Positions 36,001-46,286 are shown, numbered from the stretch's first letter. The stretch is 64,000 nucleotides of DNA from Gnetum montanum (GCA_015680685.1 MNCI01035792.1:106272-170271), one strand, 5' to 3'. Numbers and translations: made by a program. The notes: a model not told the origin generated them from the letters alone.

Positions 36001-39000
36001 GACCTTTAAACAGTATTTCAGACCAAGTCGGGCATGTCCCAGTGCCCCTCCCCACGTTAGGGGCTTTTGGGGTGGTCATGGTTAGAGCCCCAACTCTCCT
36101 CGAGGGTTTGGAGGTTCGGGAACTGCTCTCCCGGGCCAGCAATGAGGCAACGGCAATTCTCTTCAATTATTTGGGCAATACCTGTCATGTGGTCTCTGAT
36201 GACGTTCTCAATCCATTGCAATGTCTGGCTGTAAGAGTGCAGGGGCAGGGTCTGTTTCTCAGAAAGCGTTCCCCTAGCAGCCCGCACCGGCCCCCTGTCA
36301 TAACTCGCCTGCCCAATCGTGTTCTCTCTGGGGTCGACGTCCTTAGCCGACAAATCCCGCAGCGGGGCCTGGGCCGACCCACCCCGTGCGCAACCCCCAC
36401 CAACAAGGTCCTGGGAGGACATGGTCGCAGGCTCAACCAAGACCGCGTCACCCCCCGCCGGATGACCGCAGCTCCTCCTCCACCGTTGATACACCAACGT
36501 AGGCCGGAGCAGCGGGACCGGAGTGCCAGACCGCCAAAGAGCACGAATCACCCCCAGGTGTCAACCAGGCCGACGTCGTTGCAGAGACTCCCAGAGGAAG
36601 TGGGGGAGGTTAATAGGAGTCTCAGCACGTATGCGCTTGAGAAACATGAAGTGTACCCCGTTGAGTCTATGGTGGGAACCCGACTGAAAGAAGTAACACT
36701 CCACCAACACCACCGCGGCCCGCAAGGCTGGCGAGAGGGCCGACCCTCGGATGTGGCCGCTGGCCGTCCGGGGGATGGAGCCCCAGAAGAACTCAACGGT
36801 GTCCGCCTGGGACCGAGCCACAGGGGGAATCTGGTCCCCCATTGCAGGGGCACCAATCGCCTCAACCAAGGCATCAACCATCACCTGGATTTGGCGTCCA
36901 CGGAACACCATGTACTCCCCGTTCTAGTTTGCATAGAATGGCTGGACATCCATCTCTGGGTCCGCCGCGATGCATTGGAGCAAGGTGGTCCACCCCATCC
37001 GCGTAACCATCTGCCAGAGATCAGTTTGGTTTTGAATGTCAGTAGCTAGCGGCTCGAGACAGGCATGCAATCCCATTACTGCAGTAATTTTGCCCCAGAA
37101 TCTTTTGAACCGGTGAGCCAGCGCGGCAAGTGGGGGGATCGCTGTCCCTTTGAAGACCCAATCGTTTCTGGCACGCCAGAGGGTCCATAAGGCGGCAAGC
37201 ATCTGCGAATCGCCGGAACAATCGAGCGGGGGGAGGCCAGCCGTACTCCAGAAGTTCCTAGCGACGTGGCACTCATGCAGGAAGTGGTGGTGTGTCTCGT
37301 CGCATTGAGTGCACATCGGGCAGATGGTGTTAATGTGCATGCCACGTGCCTGCAAACGCGTCCGTATGGGGAGCGCTTTACATAAAGTCTTTAGTAGGAC
37401 ATAAAAATCTTTTTCCTACCATAGTCAATAGCATTGAGCATTTGAAAATGAATGAAGACAGACTTTTCTTTCTCCTTACATGCTCCATCTTCTTTACATT
37501 TGAGAGGCTGCCTTAGGTTTGTTCAATGAAGAGCCCTCCATTCTTGCAGCCATAAATCTCTCAAAGAAGCTCTCCCATTGCAAGCCTAGTTAGCTCAATT
37601 CCTAGCATAAATTCTCTCAATGTTTCTCCTAATTGATTCTCTCATTTTCACATTCTCACAAATGCTTACAACTTCTCAATTTCTTCATATGATTGAAGAC
37701 TTAAGAAGCCTTAGATAGACGAAGGCAATGCATCCAAGAGATGCTAAATGTTTTTAATTTTCTCAAGTTTCTTTACATGTTTATGTTTAAAGTATATGAA
37801 AAATGGTTTAGATGCAAGTATTTGATGTAATGCATAGCATTGCTTCTTGGCAAGGAACCCAATCTATTTCATATAATTTCACATGTTTTTTCATCCATTT
37901 GATGAAGTAGACTGTGTATCTTAAGAATCATGAAGTGTAGATGTTTTGTACGTTATAATTTTGAAGGTTTCTTGCATGGATTAAGGGGCTGTGATGTGCA
38001 GAATAAGAGGCCCTTTAGAAGCTTCTTTTTTTATTGTTAATTGTTAATGAATTGATGGAGAATTTTGAGGCCCAAGCCTTGCAAATGCTTGAGGCCCTCT
38101 TGCTTACAAGATTTCATCACCTTCTCATGTTATTCCAGCCCCATTTCATGTACATTTGGTGTTTAAAGAAAGGGCAGTGTATGTTGGACATGAAATGCCT
38201 CTTCAACGTAAGTGATGGACATGCTCTTATGATTGTACTGTCTTAATTAGGCCACAACAGGAGCCAATGTTTTGCCTATCCTGTTTGCAAAGATTCATAG
38301 TCAAATTCTGGGCATTTTCTTATTATAATCAAGCCCAAAGATGAAGTTAATTAAGCTGATAACGTATGCCCTCTTTTGTATGTCATGGGCATGAATTCCT
38401 AATTGATTTCCCAATGTATTGCACAAGGACCTTTTGAAATTAACTTACTAAACCATGTTTCTGAGGCACCAAAATATTGTCACTAGCTGCTCGCAAGGTT
38501 GTGTGAAATGTTTGTCAAATTAGGCATGAATTTTGTGCAGGTTCCATGTTTCCAGATTCACCACAACTTATGGTTTGCTTAAACAAAAAACCCAAGACTC
38601 ACCGTGACCATGTTATGATTTCAATTCAAATGATCAGAATACAATAATAATATATTTTATAAATTAAACCAAAAAATTATATATATATATATATATGGGT
38701 GTGTATTGGGTTCAGATTGTAAGAAGCAAAAACTACCAAAATAATAGTTAGTGAATAACTAATATGTTCTAATTCTCCAAAGGAATTTCACAACAGCCAA
38801 AAGGATTCCTGATTTGAGCACTATTATACATATAAAATGATGACTTTTCTTGAGGTGGCAAGAAATGGTTAACTTTTTAATCACTGACATCTCCAACATT
38901 CCCTCTAGTATAGAATTTGAGTCTTGACACACTATGTTTGTTGCCCTAACTTGATTGTATCCATTCTCGGCAATCTTGGTGATGCCAATTATGCTGTTAC

Positions 39001-42000
39001 GGTATTAGACTCTCAATGGTAGCAAGCTCCTGGTAATGAAATCATTTAATCAATTTCAGAATTCTTTATATAACTGCCAAAATGCTTAGAGTGTTTTATA
39101 AAAGAAGAGGTTTTGCCAACAAAAAGTGCTTAGTATTTAGCAAGCAAATAAGTAGGCGATTATTTACATTGTCTTTAAAGGAATTTAATATTCTGCCTCT
39201 TGGAACGGCTTTGTGTGTCAATCTCTTCTACCTTCTACCTAGATATTTATGATGGCTACTAACAGCCATCTTCAGAGTTGAATGAGAATAGATAAAAGTA
39301 ACAATTGTGAACAATAAGAGTAATGTGAGTTAGAGAATTGAGAGTGAATAAGTGTGATTTCAGAGTAGAATCAATTGCTGTGATTAAGAGTGAAAATTCG
39401 TAAGTAATCAACTGCTGTGATTACTAAAAGTAATTACAATGAATAGGACCCATGTATTTATAGAATTTGAAAGGGGTCATAGTTGCCATGAGGGGTAGAC
39501 TTTGATCACATAGGCTGAACAAATCAAAATGACTTTCCTTTAGTGGTGGGAGCCAAACTATATGAAAATCCTTTAAATATCAATAAATATATCTTTTTTA
39601 AAGACTTCACAAGAAATTAATGCTTGCACTAGTTAAAATACATTGTAAACAAACAAACAAAAACTCACTGAATTTTAACTGCTGTAATTATATCACAACA
39701 TTGGATATTAAACCAAACATTGCAAACAGTACAGGTCAGAATACTCACAGCAAGCCATCCATACATACTAAGTAGCTCATCAGCATCACTTATCTTGGTA
39801 CTCAATGCCGCACACTCTAGGGATTCAGGAACAAGTTGCAACTCTGCAGGATTCATCCCAGCCATTTTCTTTGCAACCTACAAAAGGAATTAGAGTATAC
39901 AGTCAAAGATTATCAATCAACGCAGACATATCAAATCAAATATACTAAGAGAATGCACTACAAATAAAATTATAAATCTTCATTGCACTTCATAATAACA
40001 AAACAAATGTACTGCTAAACAGGCAATGATGATTATTTTCATTTATTAAAGGTGATGAGCTGTAGAAGCACTGTGTGCCACAATAAATTTAATTTCTAAA
40101 TTTCATTTTTGTTGGCTATTGTGTTTCCTCTGTCCAAGCACAGGGGCCACAGAAGAGAATCCTCCTGAATGAAAGGAAACCTGCCTGCTCAGTGGGTACA
40201 AACAACATAAGGACTAAAATCCATTGAGGACGTAGTCCTCCCACTGGTTGATTGGTTATAGTTGACATTTGAAATTTGTGCTCCATGCTATAGAACAGAA
40301 CAAACCGAGTTGAGGTTTTGTCCGTCTCAGATGTTTGGCTGCTCATGCAGTGTATCATGAAATCAATGAAGCAGGGCTCAATATTGGTGCAATCCAGATT
40401 TTTCCTCGTGGTGAACAATGATACATTAGCAGATCGCTTTTGGTCCCTGAAGTCAGATAGAATGATTGGTTAAACCTTCCAATCCTTCTCTTCCCATAAT
40501 GTAAAGTTGTTATGCAACATGGCAATGTTTGCTTGGTGGCTTTGCCTTGGCATCTATGATGCAAATTAGATGGTGGTCTTCTTCTGGGGAGAAACCTCAC
40601 AACGAGGATCTCTCAAACCCTTCCTTCAATTTGACGGTAACACAATTCCATGATGGTCAGTTTTGTTGTTCACTTGTTCCTGGCATGGCAAAAGTTATAA
40701 ATCCTAGGGACTCAGATGTCCCCTAAATTCTGTGACAAAGTCCTATCCTATGGAAGCTTGCTAGGTGCTTCCCTTTATTCTAAAATACTCAGTGAAGAAC
40801 GGTGCTTGTCCCATTACCTATGGCAGAGTGATCAAATCTTATTAACAGACTTCAAATTGTTGTCCCTTTTGTTGTGTGCAGTTACTTTGGTTGATGGCAT
40901 GAGATGAGGACCATCCTAAGGCCAATTTCCTAGCCATCCTCAGTTCACTTCAACATTTGAGTAGTTACACTCTATGGTGAGCATACCTGATATTTTCAGT
41001 GGCAGTCAATGTAATGAGATGTTTTGGTTGCATCTTAGGGAAGTTTTCCAAGAAAATTTGGCCTCCATTAGAATAGAGATGCACATATGTTTTCACAATG
41101 GCAATATGGTTTGTAAAGCTGGTCAGTCCTATAATTGCAAGGTCAGAACAATTGATGTACCTCTGGACCTTGTTTGGGACAATGACTTTGTGTTGCTTCC
41201 TTCCACTGGCATGGGCTTATGATCCCAGAACAGTGGATTTGGTAAGAATGACATCAACAAAATACTAAGGTTGGGCTCATGCCCCTTCAAATGGCTAGGC
41301 CTGACAAAACATTGCCACATTGCTTCAGCGTTTGCCACAAGTCATGGTATTGGAAAACCAAATGGCTAGGCCTGGCAAATGTGAAAGGTATTCAAACCTG
41401 ATACTTTGTCAAACCTATTCTTCAGTGTTTGCCACAGATCATGCGGATCCATATCCGATTTGATTGAGGCCAAAATCCCATTGCTTAGGGTAGGATGAAT
41501 GAAAGACAATGCCCTAGTATTAATTTTCCTCCAATCAGCAGTTGACATTCCTACTGGTTGAGAGGGATCTAGGGCCTCTTGGCAATCCTTTTGTGCTAAA
41601 ACAGCCTTCATCAAAATGCTCCAAACGTTCCAGTTCCTTCCTACCAATCTTTCCGTTGTTTGCAGCCTCTCCATCTTTTTAAACCTAGCTCCGATTCCAG
41701 TTGTTATAATCAGATCTGAAAACACACTACAAATGCTCTAGAGAAATTATTAAAAAACCCTTCAGATCTGAATAAATCATTAGAGGCAAAATATTGCACT
41801 GTAAGAAACACTATAAACCACTCTCAAAACATTCCAAACTCTAGCAAACATTTGTTGTGATAACAGAATGAAAGCAGAATGAAAACAGTAAAAAGGAAAT
41901 AGCACAAGAACACAGAGAGTTACGTGGTTCAGGCCCCTTTTACCCTACTTCCACAACAATGCTGATCTGCCTTCTATTCTTCTCAAATCTTAAGGACACA

Positions 42001-44944
42001 AGCCGTTCTTGCAACTTTTCAAACACACAATCTGTTATTCCAACAGATCTCAGATCAACACCAACAAGACTCACGTCTCCAAGGTAAAACCTTGATACAA
42101 TGTGTTTACTTTGAAGCACACACAAAAGGCTACCCCAAGCCTTCTATTTATGAAGAAACATGAGGACCAAACCCCAATCCTCATACATGTGAGATAAAAC
42201 ACATCCCCACATTAAATGCAACATAAAAGGAAATACAACAATTAATGTATTTGGCTTCATTTTTCCAACACTAGCAACTACCTCACACCACAAAGAATAA
42301 GCAAAACTAACCAATAATCATGGTTTTGGCAATGGCACTACTTGGAATAGCAAACAATTTCTTGTCTTTCAAATTTTCTACACAAAATGGCCTAGAAACT
42401 ATTGCCAGTAATACTATGGGGGTTAGCAATGTTCTTCAATCCTTAATCATCTATAGGATAATAACCCTCCCTTCGAAATAGGATTTTCCCTGAAGCAATT
42501 AAATATATTTAGTTCTATTTCTATTCCATAAATCAAGATTTGTTAAAGTGCATTAAGAACTAGCTCCATTCATATCTATTCCATATATGAGATTCAAGAT
42601 AGTGTCAGAAGTATGTTAAAAATCATAAGATGAACAATATATAATATACCATTATCATGTATATTTCACTAAGTTCCTACTTCTTAAGTCTTAATTAATG
42701 CCTATAAACTTTAGAAATGAAGGATACTTGTCGATCAATAGATGAAGGATAGAATGGTAGAAGTCTCTCTAAAAGATGATAGGATAATAAGCATTGAGAT
42801 TATCTTAGGAAAACAAATTATTAATATCTTCAATGTTTATGCATCTCAGGATAACTTAGATGATCATAGCAAGAGGGTCTTCTAGGATTCTTTGGATAGC
42901 ATTATGCAACAAATTCCAAAGCATGATAGCATAATTATCAAAGGAAATTTATTGCACAAGAATGACGAACTCAAGTGGAATTTGTGTTGGCTATAGGAGC
43001 AAATATTTCCTAATAATTTATTCCATAAGTCTTAGCAAAACCCTTTGTAACTAATATTTCCTTAAATATTAAATCGTCTCCTTAGCTTTTTGTTAAATGA
43101 CAAGGACCTAGTTACATTTTGCTACCTTTTTCCAATTGGAATAGTAGTAAGTTACCAAGAATCGTTCTTTTCCAAAGCTTTCATCATTCTAAAATATGTT
43201 AGGGTTAAGCACTGCTTCATGAACCTATTATTTTTCGTCATTATATGTTGAGTAAGAGTTGTGCGCTATTCTAGTGCACTACTTAGTATGTGCATGGTGT
43301 TATTGCTTGTGTTGCTTGCCCTAACATTCATTCTGTGCTACTTTAACAAGTGTTATCTTGATGGCAGTGACAAACCCGTTTCCATGGACAAAATGTTTGG
43401 CATGACCATGCCTAGTGCCTAACCTTTCATCATTGCCATAGCTAAGCTTTGCCTTTCCCTTCCCCTTATGCCTATGCCATCCACTCAGCTATGGACTAAA
43501 CTTGTCGCATGTCATTTACACCTACGTTGCATGGATTTTGCTGGCAGGCTAAACATCTCTGACAAGAAGCTAAAGTATACTGAAATCTTGCTGCTATGAT
43601 CATTCTTTTGTCTCTCTAAGAGATGAAATTATTATCTTGCTGATAATTATCTATTGATTCACCTTTGTGTCAAGGCTTTAAGGTAAGTATTGTTTCCATT
43701 TTTTCCATCAACCTTTTTCCACACACATTTTTTGGTGTTGATATAGAATAATATTTTTCCAATTTAGTTAAAATAACATTTCACCTTTTGAAGTTATCCA
43801 AGGCAGGAGTTACATCATACTAGCTAATACTGAATTTATTTGTTGCTAATGTTAACTTAATTGCCAATTTGGATTTTCTATCTAGTGTTTTGTCCTAATA
43901 CTTGGCTGGCTACTGGAGAGTAAAATTTATCTTTACAATTTTGAGCAGCATTTTAGGTGCTTTGGGTGTTAGTTATTGTTCCCTAGGAAAGGGTGTTACA
44001 ACATTTAACATAATTGTCAATAGAGAAACTAGAATGTTTATAAGAGATATACATCTATGTAATGGAACTGCTTATTTTATCTAACCTTTTAAAAGGGGTT
44101 GAAACCCTCTCATTCAGTGAATCATAATGTAGATAATTTCTGAACACTACTGTTATTATTCTAATCAAAATAAATATTTAGCTATAAATATTCAGGAAAT
44201 TTTTTACATTTTTAATGCAGAAGCAGCTTCTGGATGATAACAGTGTAAGAATGAGAACCTAGAGTGTCTAACTATGGGCATGGTAACAACTTTCATTTAT
44301 GTTGGTGTCACATAAGCAGCTAGCAAGGATATCATTCTTAAACACCTAACCCTACAACTTCTTCGTCACCATGATGGCTTTATCCCATATATATGGGCTC
44401 ACCGTTAAGGTAGGCAAAGGATTTAATAATTTTCTATAGCCAGTTGTCTACCTAATACCCTACCCCACCACTTATACAATAGAGTAAGACAAGCAGGTAT
44501 CATAATTGACCTCTTAGAGAAAAAGTACATCTACATGTATGAGAAGAATCATGTCTGTGTTGATTTCAGCAAGTAATAATATAACAAACTAAAATATGAA
44601 ATAAATATAGCTACATCACAGATAAACAGCATAAGTCATAAAATCATGGGGGATTATGCAGAAGCCCTCATTCACTAATTAATGAATCTATTTAAAAATG
44701 TGAAATCAATATATCACTAGAGAAGTATTTAGTATTTCATACCTTTTGCCAATCAACAATGTCCACAAAAGGAGAATGCATTGTTCTTGTTGCTGCTAAA
44801 CGAAGAATTTGCTCTCTTTCCTTTTCATTTGGACTTGGTAATACAATGGTTTTGTCCATTCGCCCAGGGCGCCGTATCGCCTCATCTATTTCTTCAGGGT
44901 TTGTTGTTGTTGCAAGGACAACTACTCCTTCCTTGGTCTCAAAA
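24023..44944 (-). CDS. FTSHI5: FTSHI5-like inactive plastid FtsH AAA protein, C-terminal ten exons
   Basis: The spliced reading frame gives the second half of the AAA module followed by an FtsH-type C-terminal domain. Exon 44743-44944 has the region of homology ATTTNPEEIDEAIRRPGRMD with its arginine pair. The peptidase region has KLPHVVWAVGRGLLASLLP where a true FtsH has HEXXH, so zinc binding is lost. In Arabidopsis, FTSHI5 belongs to the Ycf2/FtsHi/FtsH12 inner-envelope motor that pulls proteins into chloroplasts. All ten exons join in frame with AG acceptors and GT donors, and the last ends in TAA. Exons: 44743-44944, 39749-39877, 32028-32201, 31104-31226, 30603-30785, 30357-30431, 26202-26261, 25923-26030, 24375-24455, 24023-24091. 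Upstream exons were not found in the window. Confidence 0.85.
24375..24455 (-). CDS. FTSHI5: FTSHI5 penultimate exon
   Basis: 81 nt, 27 codons, phase 0. Acceptor TTGCAG, donor GTAATG. Reads DISRILEENGAQKEPEPFTL and ends FPDKFNG. Confidence 0.8.
25074..25330 (+). repeat. tRNA-derived SINE in an FTSHI5 intron
   Basis: GAGGTATAGCTCAGTTGGTC (A-box region) and, about 40 nt on, TATAGGTTTGATCCC (B box). Acceptor pairing is absent. A body without coding potential follows to about 25330. The head looks better preserved than the two at 8.8 and 9.2 kb. Confidence 0.5.
25923..26030 (-). CDS. FTSHI5: FTSHI5 exon: C-terminal helix
   Basis: 108 nt, 36 codons, phase 0. Acceptor TGGCAG, donor GTAATT. Reads LFYSACDKATDIIQRNRQAL, then DALVAYLLEHESMLYE. 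It corresponds to the FtsH helix with many Ala/Leu and a conserved NRQAL-like turn. Confidence 0.85.
26202..26261 (-). CDS. FTSHI5: FTSHI5 small exon
   Basis: 60 nt, 20 codons, phase 0. Acceptor GTTTCAG, donor GTGATT. Reads PVTLTMGKEHEFELNARIEK, the segment that in FtsHi proteins precedes the last helices. Confidence 0.8.
27283..27556. repeat. 92-bp tandem repeat, three copies, in an FTSHI5 intron
   Basis: AAGGAGGAACCCC recurs at about 27283, 27375 and 27467, with period 92. The units share GCACATCTCAAATCTGAG, AACAGATACAGGAGAAG and CATGCAAGAGGT. The reading frames across it are by-products of the repeat, because 92 is not a multiple of three. Confidence 0.9.
27557..30356. other. FTSHI5 intron sequence without recognised genes
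   Basis: Mixed intron sequence. 27600-29060 is richer in GC than its flanks and probably holds an old transposon, but I found no ends or motifs. A short internal repeat (AAGCTTCACAAGACCAA) occurs twice near 29177 and 29218. Confidence 0.35.
30357..30431 (-). CDS. FTSHI5: FTSHI5 exon: IATRMVLEYGWSP segment
   Basis: 75 nt, 25 codons, phase 0. Acceptor TCTCAG, donor GTACAG. Reads IATRMVLEYGWSPFDSPMVY. It matches the FtsH stretch around ATxMVxxYGMS. Confidence 0.9.
30603..30785 (-). CDS. FTSHI5: FTSHI5 exon: conserved FGSYVAGRL segment
   Basis: 183 nt, 61 codons, phase 0. Acceptor CTTGAAG, donor GTAAGT. Reads GAAFVKLVNQTNVELED, then LEKRLVLCFGSYVAGRLLNP, ending TPQIEEAMK. The FGSYVA segment corresponds to the FtsH peptidase-domain core (in active FtsH, the area around LGGRAAE). 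Confidence 0.9.
31104..31226 (-). CDS. FTSHI5: FTSHI5 exon: degenerate peptidase motif
   Basis: 123 nt, 41 codons, phase 0. Acceptor ACATAG, donor GTATGA. Reads KWTNEMKLPHVVWAVGRGLL and ends DSIWLDETSWE. The place of the FtsH HEXXH zinc-binding helix is taken by HVVWAVG, which lacks the catalytic Glu and the second His. This marks an inactive FtsHi paralogue. Confidence 0.9.
31307..31329. repeat. (GA)n microsatellite with a suspicious N nearby
   Basis: A GA run of about 23 bp is followed by GATCTTCAAAAACGAT, one N at 31346, then the same 16 bp again. It lies in the intron between the exons at 31104-31226 and 32028-32201. Confidence 0.9.
32028..32201 (-). CDS. FTSHI5: FTSHI5 exon: helical region before the lost zinc site
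   Basis: 174 nt, 58 codons, phase 0. Acceptor TTTCAG, donor GTGAGA. Reads TIGNAIPNWLKHSRLIKKF, then LGLRVTNEEMTAIVDLIEV and ends HNFPTP. The 7.5-kb intron upstream contains the three LINE fragments. Confidence 0.85.
32615..34050 (+). mobile_element. 5'-truncated LINE carrying a gag-like domain, copy 2
   Basis: Ends with AATAAATCTCGAATTTCTC and a run of ten or so A residues at 34040-34050. The frame from about 32620 reads FRGQQLPTPSAIVRAG, matching the end of the zinc-finger region in copy 1, then LWLLIARMGWEEML, FFMN, a TAG, EGEETQFRGRRI, and SGHIRKNKLPRVWQAAADLI. Past the next stop it continues with WKRPGRHFKVFLALWRAG and a charged, helical tail (about 33400-33700). The element is inactive. 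A target duplication is uncertain: AGTTTTGAG before and AGCTTTGAG after. Confidence 0.7.
34300..35807 (+). pseudogene. LINE ORF2 C-terminal remnant (RT tail, zf-RVT, RNase H-like)
   Basis: Decayed plus-strand frames read FCHVALDICTFCKQDGGFDL (about 34618), the segment after the polymerase core in plant L1 elements. Next comes KIKHFSWYLIHQSLPISIQH, a zf-RVT start at about 35380, with FIHCLLTCPLTQS. Finally EICHVLNHRDSLANLL at about 35676 looks like the end of an RNase H domain. Many stops. The copy is cut at 35808-35822, where another LINE inserted. Confidence 0.65.
35823..37376 (-). mobile_element. 5'-truncated LINE carrying a gag-like domain, copy 1
   Basis: Flanked by a perfect 15-bp duplication TTTACATAAAGTCTT (35808-35822 and 37377-37391). 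In element sense it opens with a zf-RVT zinc finger: GMHINTICPMCTQCDETHHH, FLHECHVARNFW, LWTLWRARNDWVF. The same frame continues into LWQMVTRMGWTTLLQ, QPFYAN, a TAG, NGEYMVFRGRQIQ, TASGHIRGSALSPALRAAVV, GVHFMFLKRI, then RALWRSGTPVPLLRP. The 3' end is AATAAATTTCGCTCG plus a short interrupted A run. GC content is clearly higher than the surroundings. Only two stops interrupt roughly 430 codons. Confidence 0.8.
37392..39748. other. FTSHI5 intron sequence, no gene recognised
   Basis: Nothing identifiable apart from an (AT)n run at about 38678-38696. The first part may be the 3' end of the LINE remnant that copy 1 interrupted. Confidence 0.35.
39749..39877 (-). CDS. FTSHI5: FTSHI5 exon: start of the C-terminal helical domain
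   Basis: 129 nt, 43 codons, phase 0 on both sides. Acceptor TTTTGTAG, donor GTGAGT. Reads VAKKMAGMNPAELQLVPESL and ends MYGWLA. Joins 44743 across a 4.9-kb intron. Confidence 0.85.
39878..41358. other. FTSHI5 intron sequence, probable old transposon
   Basis: No protein motif recognised. Near its end, 41289-41303 carries AAATGGCTAGGCCTG, repeated at 41360-41374. Between them on the minus strand is a second, partial copy of the Copia gag text TTGTGGCAAACGCTGAAG. Confidence 0.4.
41359..42270 (-). mobile_element. 3'-truncated Copia element: 5' LTR, primer site and start of gag
   Basis: The LTR at 41702-42270 begins TGTTGGAAAAATGAAG and ends GATTATAACA, matching the 3' LTR at 54963-55549. After it, TGGAATCGGAGC (41688-41699, minus) is a primer site for initiator tRNA-Met. 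Gag then reads RLVGRNWNVWSILMKAVLAQ and DPHDLWQTLKNRFDKVSGLN before breaking off near 41380. It lies in the FTSHI5 intron and has the same orientation as the gene. Confidence 0.8.
42271..44742. other. FTSHI5 intron sequence, no gene recognised
   Basis: AT-rich, no motifs. A faint plus-strand reading near 42730-42960 has the flavour of a LINE endonuclease (IISIEIILGKQIINIFNVYA, then HNSIIIKGNLLHKN), but it is too decayed to call. Confidence 0.3.
44743..44944 (-). CDS. FTSHI5: FTSHI5 exon: AAA second region of homology
   Basis: 202 nt. Acceptor TATCAG, donor GTATGA. Begins with the last base of a split codon and reads FETKEGVVVLATTTNPEE, then IDEAIRRPGRMDKTIVLPS, ending VDIVDWQK. The Arg pair in RRPGR is the arginine-finger region of AAA ATPases. 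The exon carrying Walker A and B must lie upstream. Confidence 0.9.
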
Positions 44945-45205
44945 CTGATAAAGAATCATTCCGAAAACATGTTTCATTCAAAATGTCTTACCAAAGCACA
45001 GAAATTCCTTTTTCAGAAAGAATCAAAACAGACATTCTATACAACAAAACAATCTAATTTATCCTTAGGCCATTCCTTAATGAAACAAAATCACTTTTGT
45101 TTGATTTTCTTAGTTCAAATATTGGGTTCATTCTTAATTCATTCTTTCATTGCTGAAATTTTTTTTTTGAGACATAAATTCACTTAGTAATGTATTGCTA
45201 TTACA

Positions 45206-46286
45206 CAGTGTTACGCGGGGATGCATCCCTGGGAAAATTTTTGTGTTTAGGACGTTCCAAGGACAAGGACGCGTCCCAGTACTTCTGGGATGCAGGTGGG
45301 ATGTGGTTAATGTCGACTGCATCCTAGGAATGCCCAAACGTCCTCAAAATGCATTCCCACATCCTGCAAAAGCGTTTCAAACGTTCTTGTGCTTAATATC
45401 CGCATTCTGCTGGTAAAGACAAATCATTTAATTTTACATACACTTTTAACCACCTTTACACAACTTTCAAACAAAACATTTAAGATGGGCAGCACTGGGC
45501 AGCGCTGAGAGAAGATTGAAGTGGCTACTGCTACATCATCAAAAATTAGGAATTACAGGAATGAAATTTTGCAAGCTACCTGTAATGGATGGAACCATGA
45601 AAACAGTGTGTATTTGCACTATATTTTTCTTGCAGCTGCTCTATGCGCCTCTGTAATGAGTGCAATGATTATTGGCTTGAAAACATGGCATCTCTGTATG
45701 TTCCTGGCTTCCTGCCATGAGTTTTTTGTGAAAACTTCGAACACAACAACTCTGTATTTGCTTATTTGGCTATTTGTGTGTTGTCGAGGGTTGTGGACTG
45801 GAGGATTTTTTAAGATTTTGCAACACATGGTCTCTGAGATTAGAAGGCTCTGTTGGGCATATCGCTCCTGGTAAGCATCCATCTTCGGCAACTTGTTTGA
45901 GTTTTTAACTTTTGATTTTATCAATGAGAGATTGAAAAAGAATGAGATATCATAATAGTTTTTGTCATGAATTGCTTTGTTGGGTGACTAAAATGATGTT
46001 TTATTTTTTAATTTTTTCATCCACGGTTGTAGCCATTGGAAATAATTGTTGCAACTATGCTTTGTGCCCACCACTGCAGCAACTGCAGAAAGACGTGTCT
46101 GTTTTTGCAGTGTTTCATTCTTGCTATGGAGTCCCAACATAGTAACATATTTTTATGCTATTTTAAGACTTGGCATCCCCGATGTGTCCCTGCCACGTTC
46201 CTAAAAAACCCTTATGTCCCCAAATGAGTTTGGGGACACATCCTCACATTCCCAAGTCCCCATGTCCCTGAGACTAGTGAAACATA
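45206..46286. mobile_element. Possible non-autonomous hAT-type DNA element
   Basis: Bounded by GCTATTACA (45197-45205) and GCTGTTACA (46287-46295), an 8-9 bp duplication with one mismatch. The left end CAGTGTTACGCGGGGATG and the right end (reversed: TATGTTTCACTAGTCTCAGG) are only loosely similar, but both flanks carry clustered GTCCC/GGGAC motifs, as hAT subterminal regions do. There is no transposase inside. Confidence 0.35.

Noticed and set aside
35982-37049. A 355-codon plus-strand gene
   Set aside because: It is the antisense shadow of the GC-rich LINE, whose minus frame carries the zinc-finger and gag-like motifs.
44759-45187. A 142-codon plus-strand gene
   Set aside because: It overlaps the FTSHI5 AAA exon in antisense and runs into the intron.
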